Assembly (NCBI GenBank): GCA_028702015.1
Contig: JAQVPO010000021.1
Location: forward strand, 1 to 10,310
Reading direction: 5' to 3'
Origin: Synergistaceae bacterium
Lineage (GTDB): Bacteria > Synergistota > Synergistia > Synergistales > Synergistaceae
DNA: 10,310 bases
Shown here: piece after piece, positions 1 through 5,392 of the stretch
Layout: each line of letters starts with the position of its first letter
How positions within the stretch are numbered: the first letter of the stretch is position 1
Notes under the pieces: generated by a model
Database searches by the model: none
What the model saw: the letters and a program-made list of their open reading frames with translations, nothing else
What the model was told of the DNA's origin: nothing
Program-made: the position numbers and the translations under genes

Positions 1-105
1 CAGAGGAAAAGAATATTCGGTTGGAGTGTGTCTTACCCTGTTTTTTAGAAAACGATAAGCCTTTGTCACATCGGTTATGCCTGGGTCGATCAGAAGTTTG
101 GTCAA
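1..105 (-). CDS. Threonine-dehydratase-like PLP enzyme, N-terminal fragment (runs off left edge)
   Basis: The complement of the first 105 bases is an open frame of 35 codons starting at TTG (103-105). AGGGGGG (112-118) lies 6 nt upstream as ribosome site. The peptide contains AYRFLKNRVRHTPTEYS, which lines up with AARFLKNRTRRTPLEFS in the dehydratase encoded at 2298-3281. That is the typical N-terminus of fold-type II serine/threonine dehydratases (helix, then R-x-TP). The PLP lysine and the rest lie outside the window, so activity cannot be judged. The gene starts 21 bp after the GntR regulator stop on the same strand, so the two probably form one operon. It is therefore a second, divergently transcribed dehydratase paralogue in this locus. 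The family call is fairly sure; the substrate is unknown. Confidence 0.72.
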   Translation of the reverse strand, partial: MTKLLIDPGITDVTKAYRFLKNRVRHTPTEYSFPL

Positions 106-111
106 GATATA

Positions 112-118
112 CCCCCCT
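112..118 (-). promoter_or_regulatory. Ribosome binding site of the left-edge dehydratase
   Basis: AGGGGGG on the minus strand sits 6 nt before the TTG at 103-105. It supports translation of a short edge fragment that would otherwise be missed. Confidence 0.6.
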
Positions 119-126
119 GTTCAGTA

Positions 127-768
127 TTATATTTTTAGATCATGGAAACCCTGAAGTATATGAGCCTGCATTTTATTAATAACAGACTTCTCATCGCGTT
201 TCTTTATAGAATCAAGGATGCTGGTATGTTCACTCAGGCTGCAGTTGTTTTCAAAATCGAAATAATCTTCGTAAAGGGTCATGTATATAAGTGTTTGAGA
301 CAATGCTGTTTCAATATGCCTGCAGAGCACCTCATTGCCGCTGGCTTCCGCAATAAGCAGATGGAATCTGTTGTTTACATCAGGATAAGATTCAGATTTT
401 TTTTCGAGGTATACCGAATTTTCATCATCTAAGTTTTCTTCAAGCCTGCGTATAAGCAGAGGCGTAATATTGGGCATTGCCTTTTCTATACCCCAAGTTT
501 CGAGTTTGCTTCGAACTTCGTATGCATCAAATATTTCGTGCTTGGACGGAGCAGCTACCCATACTCCGCTGTTCTGGATCATGCTGACCCAGCCTTCAGA
601 GCACAGTTTTCTTAACGCCTCACGGACAGGTGTCCTGCTGACTCCTATCTGATCAGAAAGGGCGTTTTCTGCCAGACGCTGCCCTGGCCGCAGTTCCTTA
701 AGCATTATCATTCTTTTTATTTCTGAATATGCTAGACCTGCTGCGTTAAGTTCGATTTGTTTTCCCAA
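127..768 (-). CDS. GntR-family transcriptional regulator, FCD (FadR C-terminal domain) subfamily
   Basis: A DNA-binding repressor or activator that probably senses an organic acid or amino acid. The chosen start is the TTG at 766-768 (213 aa) because GGGAGG lies 8 nt upstream. A TTG ten codons further out would put this site inside the gene. The N-terminus holds the GntR winged helix (residues about 13-62, with PGQRLAENALSDQIGVSRTP). The all-helical FCD domain follows. Its four usual metal/ligand residues are visible: Asp130, His136 (in NRFHLLIAEASGN), His181 (SEHTSIL) and His203 (QAHIL). Length is normal for the family. It lies between two divergent dehydratase genes, 21 bp upstream of one and in the same operon. 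It very likely controls both directions through the palindromes in the 770-880 region. The effector is not deducible. Confidence 0.9.
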   Translation of the reverse strand: MGKQIELNAAGLAYSEIKRMIMLKELRPGQRLAENALSDQIGVSRTPVREALRKLCSEGWVSMIQNSGVWVAAPSKHEIFDAYEVRSKLETWGIEKAMPNITPLLIRRLEENLDDENSVYLEKKSESYPDVNNRFHLLIAEASGNEVLCRHIETALSQTLIYMTLYEDYFDFENNCSLSEHTSILDSIKKRDEKSVINKMQAHILQGFHDLKI

Positions 769-776
769 ATTCTGAT

Positions 777-782
777 CCTCCC
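777..782 (-). promoter_or_regulatory. Ribosome binding site that sets the GntR start
   Basis: GGGAGG on the minus strand, 8 nt before the TTG at 766-768. It favours this start over the in-frame TTG at 796-798, which has no comparable site. Confidence 0.65.
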
Positions 783-805
783 GAACCTGTTTTTGCAATT
801 GCTAA

Positions 806-833
806 ATATTAGTTACATCTAGATTGACATCAA
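806..833 (-). promoter_or_regulatory. Candidate promoter of the GntR-dehydratase operon
   Basis: Minus-strand -35 TTGATG (833-828) and -10 TAATAT (811-806) with a 16-bp spacer. Transcription would start near 799, leaving a short leader of about 30 nt before the TTG start. Its -35 box overlaps that of the rightward promoter at 824-851, so the two promoters probably compete or share an operator. Confidence 0.45.
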
Positions 834-835
834 TC
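822..835. promoter_or_regulatory. Candidate GntR operator overlapping both -35 boxes
   Basis: GATTGACATCAATC is an inverted repeat with perfect 6-bp arms around a 2-bp centre. It covers the -35 boxes of both the leftward and the rightward promoter, the expected place for autoregulation plus control of the divergent operon. GntR/FCD regulators usually bind short palindromes of this size. Assignment to this regulator is inference from position. Confidence 0.45.
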
Positions 836-851
836 ATACAATAATTATAAT
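824..851 (+). promoter_or_regulatory. Strong rightward sigma70-type promoter
   Basis: TTGACA (824-829), 16-bp spacer, TATAAT (846-851): both hexamers match the consensus exactly. Predicted start is near 858, more than 340 bp before the first rightward gene, giving a long leader. A 7-bp inverted repeat (TACATCT 814-820, AGATGTA 853-859) brackets the promoter core. Confidence 0.6.
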
Positions 852-863
852 CAGATGTATATC

Positions 864-875
864 ATTGGATACAAT
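864..875. promoter_or_regulatory. Second candidate GntR operator downstream of the rightward promoter
   Basis: ATTGGATACAAT is symmetric except for its central pair and resembles the ATTGTATACAAT-like sites bound by many GntR/FCD proteins. It lies at about +6 to +18 of the rightward promoter, where bound protein would block transcription. The octamer CAATCATA occurs at 831-838 and again at 872-879, 41 bp apart (about four helical turns), linking this site with the one at 822-835. Confidence 0.4.
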
Positions 876-1173
876 CATAAAATTCCGTAGGATATTAAGT
901 AATAAATACTGCAAATGCTCAGATCTGGATAACTTATTTGAACAGATAGCATATATCCAGGAATAAGACAGGTGTCACCGCTTGCTGCTGAGCTTATTGT
1001 CCGAATCTTCTGTATAGTGCGTTTGGGGCAGCAGAAGAGATGATTTGGGTAATAAATCAAACAAAGTAATTATTCCAGTTTTCTGCCCTTTGCGAAGGAC
1101 CATCCCTTATCTTCGTATATGGCATTTAAATAGAGAGTTTCACCGATTTTTTCATGTGTTACTGCTGTATGCT

Positions 1174-1182
1174 TGATATAAT
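1174..1182 (+). promoter_or_regulatory. Extended -10 promoter directly upstream of the racemase gene
   Basis: TGATATAAT fits the extended -10 form TGnTATAAT. No good -35 box is seen 16-18 bp upstream, which extended -10 promoters tolerate. Transcription would begin near 1189, about 23 nt before the TTG start, so the racemase operon may have two promoters. Confidence 0.5.
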
Positions 1183-1197
1183 ATTTTCAATTATGAA

Positions 1198-1203
1198 AAG
1201 GAG
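1198..1203 (+). promoter_or_regulatory. Ribosome binding site that sets the racemase start
   Basis: AAGGAG, 8 nt before the TTG at 1212-1214. The in-frame GTG at 1203 overlaps this site and cannot use it, so the TTG is preferred. Confidence 0.7.
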
Positions 1204-1211
1204 TGATCAGA

Positions 1212-2294
1212 TTGCCATACCCGGTGCTTAGGGTTCACTTGGATATAATGGAAAACAATATTACGAAAATAGTTTTAAAAGCTGCTGAACATGGAATATC
1301 TGTCTGGGCAGTGACAAAAGGGCTGTCAGCTCCACTGCAGCTGGCTAGGATGCTTTCCGGCACAAAGGTCTCAGCGCTTGCAGACAGCAGGATAATGAAT
1401 ATCAGAAGGATAAAAGAGGATGGGATAAAGACACCTCTTGCCCTTATAAGGATTCCAATGCCTTCTGAAATCAATGATGTAATAGAACTTGCTGACTATT
1501 CTCTGGTCTCAGATCTGGGAACACTGGAGCTAATGTCAAAAGCCTGTGAATCAAAAAAGAAAGAGCATTCAGTTCTGCTGATGGCTGATATGGGAGATCT
1601 GAGGGAAGGCTTCTGGCCCGACAAAGCCGAGGCCATAGCCGCAGGTGTCAAAAATCTGAGTCCTGCCCTGAATATTGTCGGAATAGGTGTTAATTATGGC
1701 TGTGCAAGCGGTGTCTTACCTTCCAGAGAAAGCATGGAAAAATTTGTATCGTTTGGGGAAAAAATAGAATCTGAGCTTGGGAAAAAACTAGAAATATATT
1801 CCGGAGGGGCTACAACACGTTCATTGATAGCAATGGATGAAGGCCTTTTCCCGGAGCGCGTGAATAATCTCAGGATAGGAGAGGGCTATCTGCTCGGTTC
1901 AGACAAATCATCCGGAGTAATAGTACCTTGGCTGCGCCAGGATACTATGGAACTGGAGGCTGAACTGGTCGAAGTCCGCAGGAAACCGACCAAGCCGATA
2001 GGCGAAGTAGGAAGAGATGCTTTTGGCAACGTTCCCTGTTTTGAAGACAGGGGAGACAGGCTCCGCGGCATACTTGCCATAGGCAGACAGGATGTTAATA
2101 TCGGAGGGCTGACCCCGCTGGAAGAAGGAGTCAAAATAATTACTGCTTCAAGCGACCACCTTCTTGTGGATATGGAAGAGTGTCCTGCAGAACATAAAGT
2201 TGGCGGAATTCTGCGTTTCAAACTGGATTATCCTGCGATGCTTTCTTCCTCCACATCTCCATATGTTACAAAAATATATGAAGGATGGTGCTGA
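1212..2294 (+). CDS. Alanine/ornithine racemase-family PLP enzyme (COG3457, Orr-like)
   Basis: Predicted cytoplasmic fold-type III PLP enzyme (TIM barrel plus beta domain) that would interconvert an L- and a D-amino acid. It has 360 aa from TTG 1212, the usual length for ornithine racemase (Orr) and its relatives. Lys36 in SVWAVTKG is the expected PLP Schiff-base lysine. ADMGDLREGF (residues 127-136) and the phosphate-binding SGGAT (197-201) are family signatures. The C-terminal part has GGLTPLEEG, ASSDHLLVDME and a SSSTSPYVTKIY tail, as in Orr-type proteins. It is the first gene of a tight three-enzyme operon, 3 bp before the dehydratase. Orr is known from ornithine (Stickland) fermentation, but the other ornithine-pathway genes (oraS/oraE, ord, ortA/B) are not next to it, so ornithine as substrate is only one option. 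Fold III PLP aldolases such as D-threonine or beta-hydroxyaspartate aldolase share the fold but differ in the C-terminal region. Confidence 0.82.
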   Translation: MPYPVLRVHLDIMENNITKIVLKAAEHGISVWAVTKGLSAPLQLARMLSGTKVSALADSRIMNIRRIKEDGIKTPLALIRIPMPSEINDVIELADYSLVSDLGTLELMSKACESKKKEHSVLLMADMGDLREGFWPDKAEAIAAGVKNLSPALNIVGIGVNYGCASGVLPSRESMEKFVSFGEKIESELGKKLEIYSGGATTRSLIAMDEGLFPERVNNLRIGEGYLLGSDKSSGVIVPWLRQDTMELEAELVEVRRKPTKPIGEVGRDAFGNVPCFEDRGDRLRGILAIGRQDVNIGGLTPLEEGVKIITASSDHLLVDMEECPAEHKVGGILRFKLDYPAMLSSSTSPYVTKIYEGWC

Positions 2295-2297
2295 TCT

Positions 2298-3281
2298 ATG
2301 CCGTATGAAGTTAGCATAACTGACATACTCCTTGCTGCGAGATTTCTGAAAAATAGAACAAGGCGCACACCCCTTGAATTTTCTCCGGCACTTAGCATGA
2401 TTACAGGAGGAAAGGTATGGCTTAAACTGGAGAACCAGCAGGTTGCAGGTTCTTTCAAACCCAGAGGAGCCTTTAACAGGATGTTTGCCATGACAGAAGA
2501 AGAGAGACAAAAGGGAGTAATAACATGCTCAAGCGGAAATCACGCCCAGGGTATAGCAATGGCTGCCAGAGAACTCAGAACTAAGGCTGTCATCTGTGTG
2601 CCTGGGCAGTGTCCTCAGGTAAAACGCGAGGCTATACTTGAAAAAGGGGGCGATTTTGTAGAACTCCGTGTAATAGGCACATATTATGATGAGGCGGAGA
2701 TAGAAAGCATGAAGATGGCAGAAGAAGAAAAGCTTATCTTCATATCTGCCTTTGACGATCCTTATGTGTCTGCGGGGCAGGGAACTGTCGGTCTGGAGAT
2801 GCTCGAGGATGAACCAGAGCTTGACGTTATTCTCTGTCAGATAAGCGGAGCAGGCCTTATCCGCGGAGTTGCCACGGCTGCTAAAGCACTGAGACCTGGA
2901 ATAGCAGTATGGGGAGTGCATGCGAAAGCTAACCCTGCATGGCCAGAAGCGGTAAAAAAAGGCGAGGTCAGGATGGTCAATGAGGAAGTCAGCCTGGCGG
3001 ATGCTCTGGGCGGCGGAGCATGTCAAAACCATCTGGATTTTGTGCTCAATGAACTTGAAGGGCTCTTAGCTGTATCAGAAGAGGATATTGCGAAGGGTAT
3101 CCGGTTTATGTTTGAAAAACACCATCAGCTTGTTGAGGGAGCTGGCGCCATCGGAGTCGCAGCAGTTCTTGCCGGGGAAATTGACCTTAAGGACAAAAGA
3201 GCCGGTATCGTAGTTTCCGGCGGCAATATAGGAGAAGAAAAATTACTTGCGGCTCTTCAAATAGGGAGACAGGTGATATAA
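2298..3281 (+). CDS. Threonine/serine dehydratase-like PLP enzyme (fold type II)
   Basis: Predicted ammonia-lyase removing water and ammonia from a beta-hydroxy amino acid through an enamine/imine intermediate. 327 aa, catabolic size, with no C-terminal ACT domain, so allosteric isoleucine control is not expected. Lys54 in GSFKPRGAFN is the PLP lysine; SSGNHAQG (78-85) is the substrate loop; EGAGAIGVAA (280-289) and SGGN (307-310) are normal. The PLP-phosphate loop, usually GGGGL, reads SGAGL here (183-187). The ATG start has only a distant GAAGGA site (12 nt), and the gene begins 3 bp after the racemase stop, so translational coupling is likely. Its N-terminus resembles the divergent fragment at the left edge. 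Homologues with other substrates include EutB (hydroxyectoine), BhcB (beta-hydroxyaspartate) and serine racemases, so the substrate is open. Confidence 0.87.
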   Translation: MPYEVSITDILLAARFLKNRTRRTPLEFSPALSMITGGKVWLKLENQQVAGSFKPRGAFNRMFAMTEEERQKGVITCSSGNHAQGIAMAARELRTKAVICVPGQCPQVKREAILEKGGDFVELRVIGTYYDEAEIESMKMAEEEKLIFISAFDDPYVSAGQGTVGLEMLEDEPELDVILCQISGAGLIRGVATAAKALRPGIAVWGVHAKANPAWPEAVKKGEVRMVNEEVSLADALGGGACQNHLDFVLNELEGLLAVSEEDIAKGIRFMFEKHHQLVEGAGAIGVAAVLAGEIDLKDKRAGIVVSGGNIGEEKLLAALQIGRQVI

Positions 3282-3283
3282 AA

Positions 3284-4285
3284 ATGTATAAGCTTAGAAT
3301 AATAGACTCAGCACAGTTCAGATCGTTGCTGACAATGGATGATGTCATCCCGGGCGTAAAAGAGGCGTACAGGCTTTTCTCCTCCGGCAGGGCTGGGCTT
3401 TTCCCTATCATTACACATGAGTTTGATCCTGGGAGAACTGATATGGATATCAAATCCGCATATATGGACGGCGCTGGAATATACGGGCTTAAAATTCTTG
3501 GATGGAACAGGGACAATCCATTGTCTCTCGGTGTTCCTGCCCTTGCCGGGCTGATAATAGTCATGGACATAGAACGGCAGCAGCCGATAGGTATTCTGGA
3601 AGCTACTCCTGTAACATTTTTAAGGACCGGTGCAGCAGGTGCCATTGGGGCGGAAACCCTTGCGAGACAGGATTCTGAAAATGTAGTTGTGGTCGGTTCC
3701 GGAGCACAGGGCAGAGCACAGATAATGGGACTCTCAAAGGTGATGAAGAACATCAGAAACATAGACGTTTTTGATGTGAATGACATTTTCGCTATAAAGA
3801 TGGCGGAAGAGATATCAACCAGCTATCCAGGAATAAAAATAACTGCCAGGAAGTTTGATTCTCTTGAGGAGTATGTCAGGAATGCCGATATAGTGGTTAC
3901 GTGTACTCCTTCAAAAAAGGCATTGATAAAAAATGGATGGCTTAGAAAAGGCTCTCATATAAACACGATAGGGGCGGATATGCCTGGCAAGCAGGAAATC
4001 GATCCAGGAATAACTGCGGCAGTAAAAGTTTTTGGCGATTCAAGATCGCAGGTGTCTCAAAAGGGTGAATCACAGCATGCAGTTTCTATGGGTATGATAA
4101 AGCCTGAATGCATAACTGAGATTGGTGAGGTTCTTAACGGCACGAAGGAAGGAAGAATTTCTGCAGATGAAATTACGATGTTTGATGCTACAGGAATGGC
4201 ACTGCAGGATCTAATTGCCGCGAAAGCAGCACTGCATCAGGCAGAAATGCGTAGCATAGGTACAGTTGTGGAGATGGAGCAGTAG
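3284..4285 (+). CDS. Ornithine cyclodeaminase/mu-crystallin-family enzyme
   Basis: NAD(P)-dependent enzyme family that includes ornithine cyclodeaminase (ornithine to proline), archaeal alanine dehydrogenase, ketimine reductase, EutC and iminosuccinate reductase BhcD. 333 aa, normal length. Visible: Lys70 (YGLKILGW), Arg114 (FLRTGAAGA), a Rossmann GSGAQG (138-143) and Asp232 in GADMPGKQEID, matching the catalytic Lys69/Arg112/Asp228 of Pseudomonas putida OCD. Anchored on the lysine without gaps, the position of OCD Glu56 is Lys57 here, which would suit an anionic substrate better than ornithine; this alignment is from memory. The ATG start has AGGTGA 7 nt upstream and lies 2 bp after the dehydratase stop. 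Co-transcription with racemase and dehydratase suggests it reduces or cyclises a product of those enzymes. Family certain; reaction not. Confidence 0.85.
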   Translation: MYKLRIIDSAQFRSLLTMDDVIPGVKEAYRLFSSGRAGLFPIITHEFDPGRTDMDIKSAYMDGAGIYGLKILGWNRDNPLSLGVPALAGLIIVMDIERQQPIGILEATPVTFLRTGAAGAIGAETLARQDSENVVVVGSGAQGRAQIMGLSKVMKNIRNIDVFDVNDIFAIKMAEEISTSYPGIKITARKFDSLEEYVRNADIVVTCTPSKKALIKNGWLRKGSHINTIGADMPGKQEIDPGITAAVKVFGDSRSQVSQKGESQHAVSMGMIKPECITEIGEVLNGTKEGRISADEITMFDATGMALQDLIAAKAALHQAEMRSIGTVVEMEQ

Positions 4286-4369
4286 AAAACTTTTAATATA
4301 CTGCCATTGTGCCATCCCCTTATAGGGGCATCAATAATGATAACCAATTCAAAGAGGTAGATATTATAA
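4286..4369 (+). other. Intergenic gap between OCD-like gene and EamA permease
   Basis: These 84 bp hold a small perfect hairpin, CCCCT (4316-4320) / AGGGG (4324-4328) with a 3-nt loop and no T-run after it, so it is not a convincing terminator. AGAGG (4353-4357) precedes the permease ATG by 12 nt. No clear promoter is seen; read-through from the enzyme operon is likely. Confidence 0.4.
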
Positions 4370-5287
4370 ATGAATAATAAATATTGGCGCGGAGTTGCTA
4401 TGACGCTTATTGCCGCTGTATGCTGGGGTATAATGAGTCCTATAGCCAAGGTACTTTTAAATGCGGGAATAAGCCTTATGTCAGTTATGGCTTTCCGTGC
4501 TCTTTTTGTTGTCATCACATCGGGACCGCTCATATATTTCAGCAAGGGTATGAAAGCGTTCAGGCCGGAACGTAGGATGCTCAATTTCTATCTGCTCTCT
4601 GGGATACTATCTGTTGTATTTTCCGGAGGAGGATTTCTGATGTCTTTGAAATATCTTTCGGTACCTGAAGCGCTTATCCTTCATTACACGTTTCCTCTTG
4701 TGACCCTTATGGGTTCACTTTTCATAACCCATGAGAAACCGACTTTTCTCCAGGTGATATCGGGTTTTCTGATAGTATCAGGCGTTTATTTGGGAATGGT
4801 AGGAGGGGAAAAAACATTTTCGGGGATCTCGATCCCCGGATTAATGTGGGGGATACTTGCAATAATAGGAATTTCAGGACAGGCACTTGTTGCCCGGAGA
4901 ATGTGCAAAGGACAGAAGACAGACCAGCTGATACTGCTCTTTTTTGCGCATCTTTCGGGGGGCATCGTATTAGTCTTGGGAAAAAGCTGGATGATGGGAT
5001 GGACAGATCTATCAAATTTTACAGTGATGCTTTTCGGACTTATGGTATTACAGTCGTTTTCAGGAAGTCTCCTTGCTTACGGTCTCTTCTACACTGCTTT
5101 AAAATATGTGCCTGCTGCGACAGTGAGCCTGCTCTGTACGCTTGAAATAGTTGTTGCTGTGGGACTGACTGCCCTATTGCTTGGTCAGCTTCCATCTGTG
5201 CAGGAGATAACAGGCTGTCTTATAATTATTGTTGCAATTATCTGCGCAACAATTCGAACTTCTCAACGTGATGAGGGTAATATTTAA
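4370..5287 (+). CDS. EamA/DMT-superfamily permease
   Basis: Inner-membrane transporter of the drug/metabolite family, often an exporter of amino acids or metabolites. 305 aa with about ten hydrophobic segments arranged as two EamA repeats. The first has CWGIMSPIAKVLL near residues 18-30, ending around SGVYLGMVGG. The second starts near GLMWGILAI and ends with LEIVVAVGLTALLLGQ and a final hydrophobic helix. Positive residues near the N-terminus (NNKYWRG) fit a cytoplasmic start. The ATG at 4370 is used; an in-frame ATG at 4400 with GGAG 5 nt upstream is a possible shorter start. It follows the three-enzyme operon by 84 bp on the same strand, so it may export a product or overflow amino acid. 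A strong hairpin follows it. The substrate cannot be read from the sequence. Confidence 0.85.
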   Translation: MNNKYWRGVAMTLIAAVCWGIMSPIAKVLLNAGISLMSVMAFRALFVVITSGPLIYFSKGMKAFRPERRMLNFYLLSGILSVVFSGGGFLMSLKYLSVPEALILHYTFPLVTLMGSLFITHEKPTFLQVISGFLIVSGVYLGMVGGEKTFSGISIPGLMWGILAIIGISGQALVARRMCKGQKTDQLILLFFAHLSGGIVLVLGKSWMMGWTDLSNFTVMLFGLMVLQSFSGSLLAYGLFYTALKYVPAATVSLLCTLEIVVAVGLTALLLGQLPSVQEITGCLIIIVAIICATIRTSQRDEGNI

Positions 5288-5323
5288 TTAATTTTTAACC
5301 CCCTTTTTTAATAATTGGGTGTA

Positions 5324-5357
5324 AAATTAATGCGTTTTTCTGAAAGCGCATTAATTT
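5324..5357 (+). terminator. Strong hairpin between permease and symporter genes (terminator or attenuator)
   Basis: AAATTAATGCG (5324-5334) pairs perfectly with CGCATTAATTT (5347-5357). The pairing continues inward through TTTT/AAAG, leaving a four-base loop. The tail is ATTTTA, a weak T-run. It lies 36 bp after the permease stop and 35 bp before the symporter start. It may therefore end the first transcript or reduce read-through into the symporter. Confidence 0.6.
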
Positions 5358-5379
5358 ATTTTACAGGAAGCCTGATTAA

Positions 5380-5386
5380 GGGGGAG
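5380..5386 (+). promoter_or_regulatory. Ribosome binding site that sets the symporter start
   Basis: GGGGGAG, 6 nt before the TTG at 5393-5395. A longer in-frame reading from 5315 would run through the hairpin at 5324-5357 and is rejected. Confidence 0.7.
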
Positions 5387-5392
5387 ATTTTA

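Larger units (their letters stand above)
852..1202 (+). other. Gene-free leader region of about 350 bp
   Basis: No convincing gene is present on either strand. If the promoter at 824-851 is used, this is an untranslated leader. Visible structure: a stem CTGGATA (925-931) with TATCCAG (954-960); CTGCTG (985-990) able to pair with CAGCAG (1029-1034); and a competing stem TCTTCTG (1006-1012) with CAGAAGA (1032-1038). GATTT (1042-1046) pairs with AAATC (1054-1058). No known riboswitch or T-box core is recognisable, and no T-run follows the stems. It could be an old gene remnant, a novel leader RNA or plain spacer. Confidence 0.35.

Noticed and set aside
971..984. GGTGTCACCGCTTG as a T-box core
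   Set aside because: Only a loose match to the T-box consensus; no specifier-loop structure or terminator/antiterminator pair found.
875..1060. Minus-strand 61-aa open frame in the leader region
   Set aside because: No ribosome site, no recognisable domain, composition typical of chance translation, and it overlaps likely leader structure.
1886..2510. Long minus-strand open frames across the racemase and dehydratase genes
   Set aside because: Shadows of genes with clear family motifs on the plus strand; low-complexity Ser/Pro-rich translations.
1212..4285. Calling the cassette a true beta-hydroxyaspartate cycle (bhcBCD)
   Set aside because: The first enzyme carries Orr/COG3457 signatures rather than those of D-threonine-aldolase-type BhcC, no aspartate-glyoxylate aminotransferase is present, and the regulator is GntR-type rather than BhcR.
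4316..4328. CCCCT/AGGGG hairpin as a terminator after the OCD-like gene
   Set aside because: Only 5 bp of stem with a 3-nt loop and no T-run afterwards.
5315..5392. N-terminal extension of the symporter from an upstream TTG
   Set aside because: It runs through a strong hairpin and the ribosome site GGGGGAG; family proteins begin close to the TM1 motif, as with the TTG at 5393.
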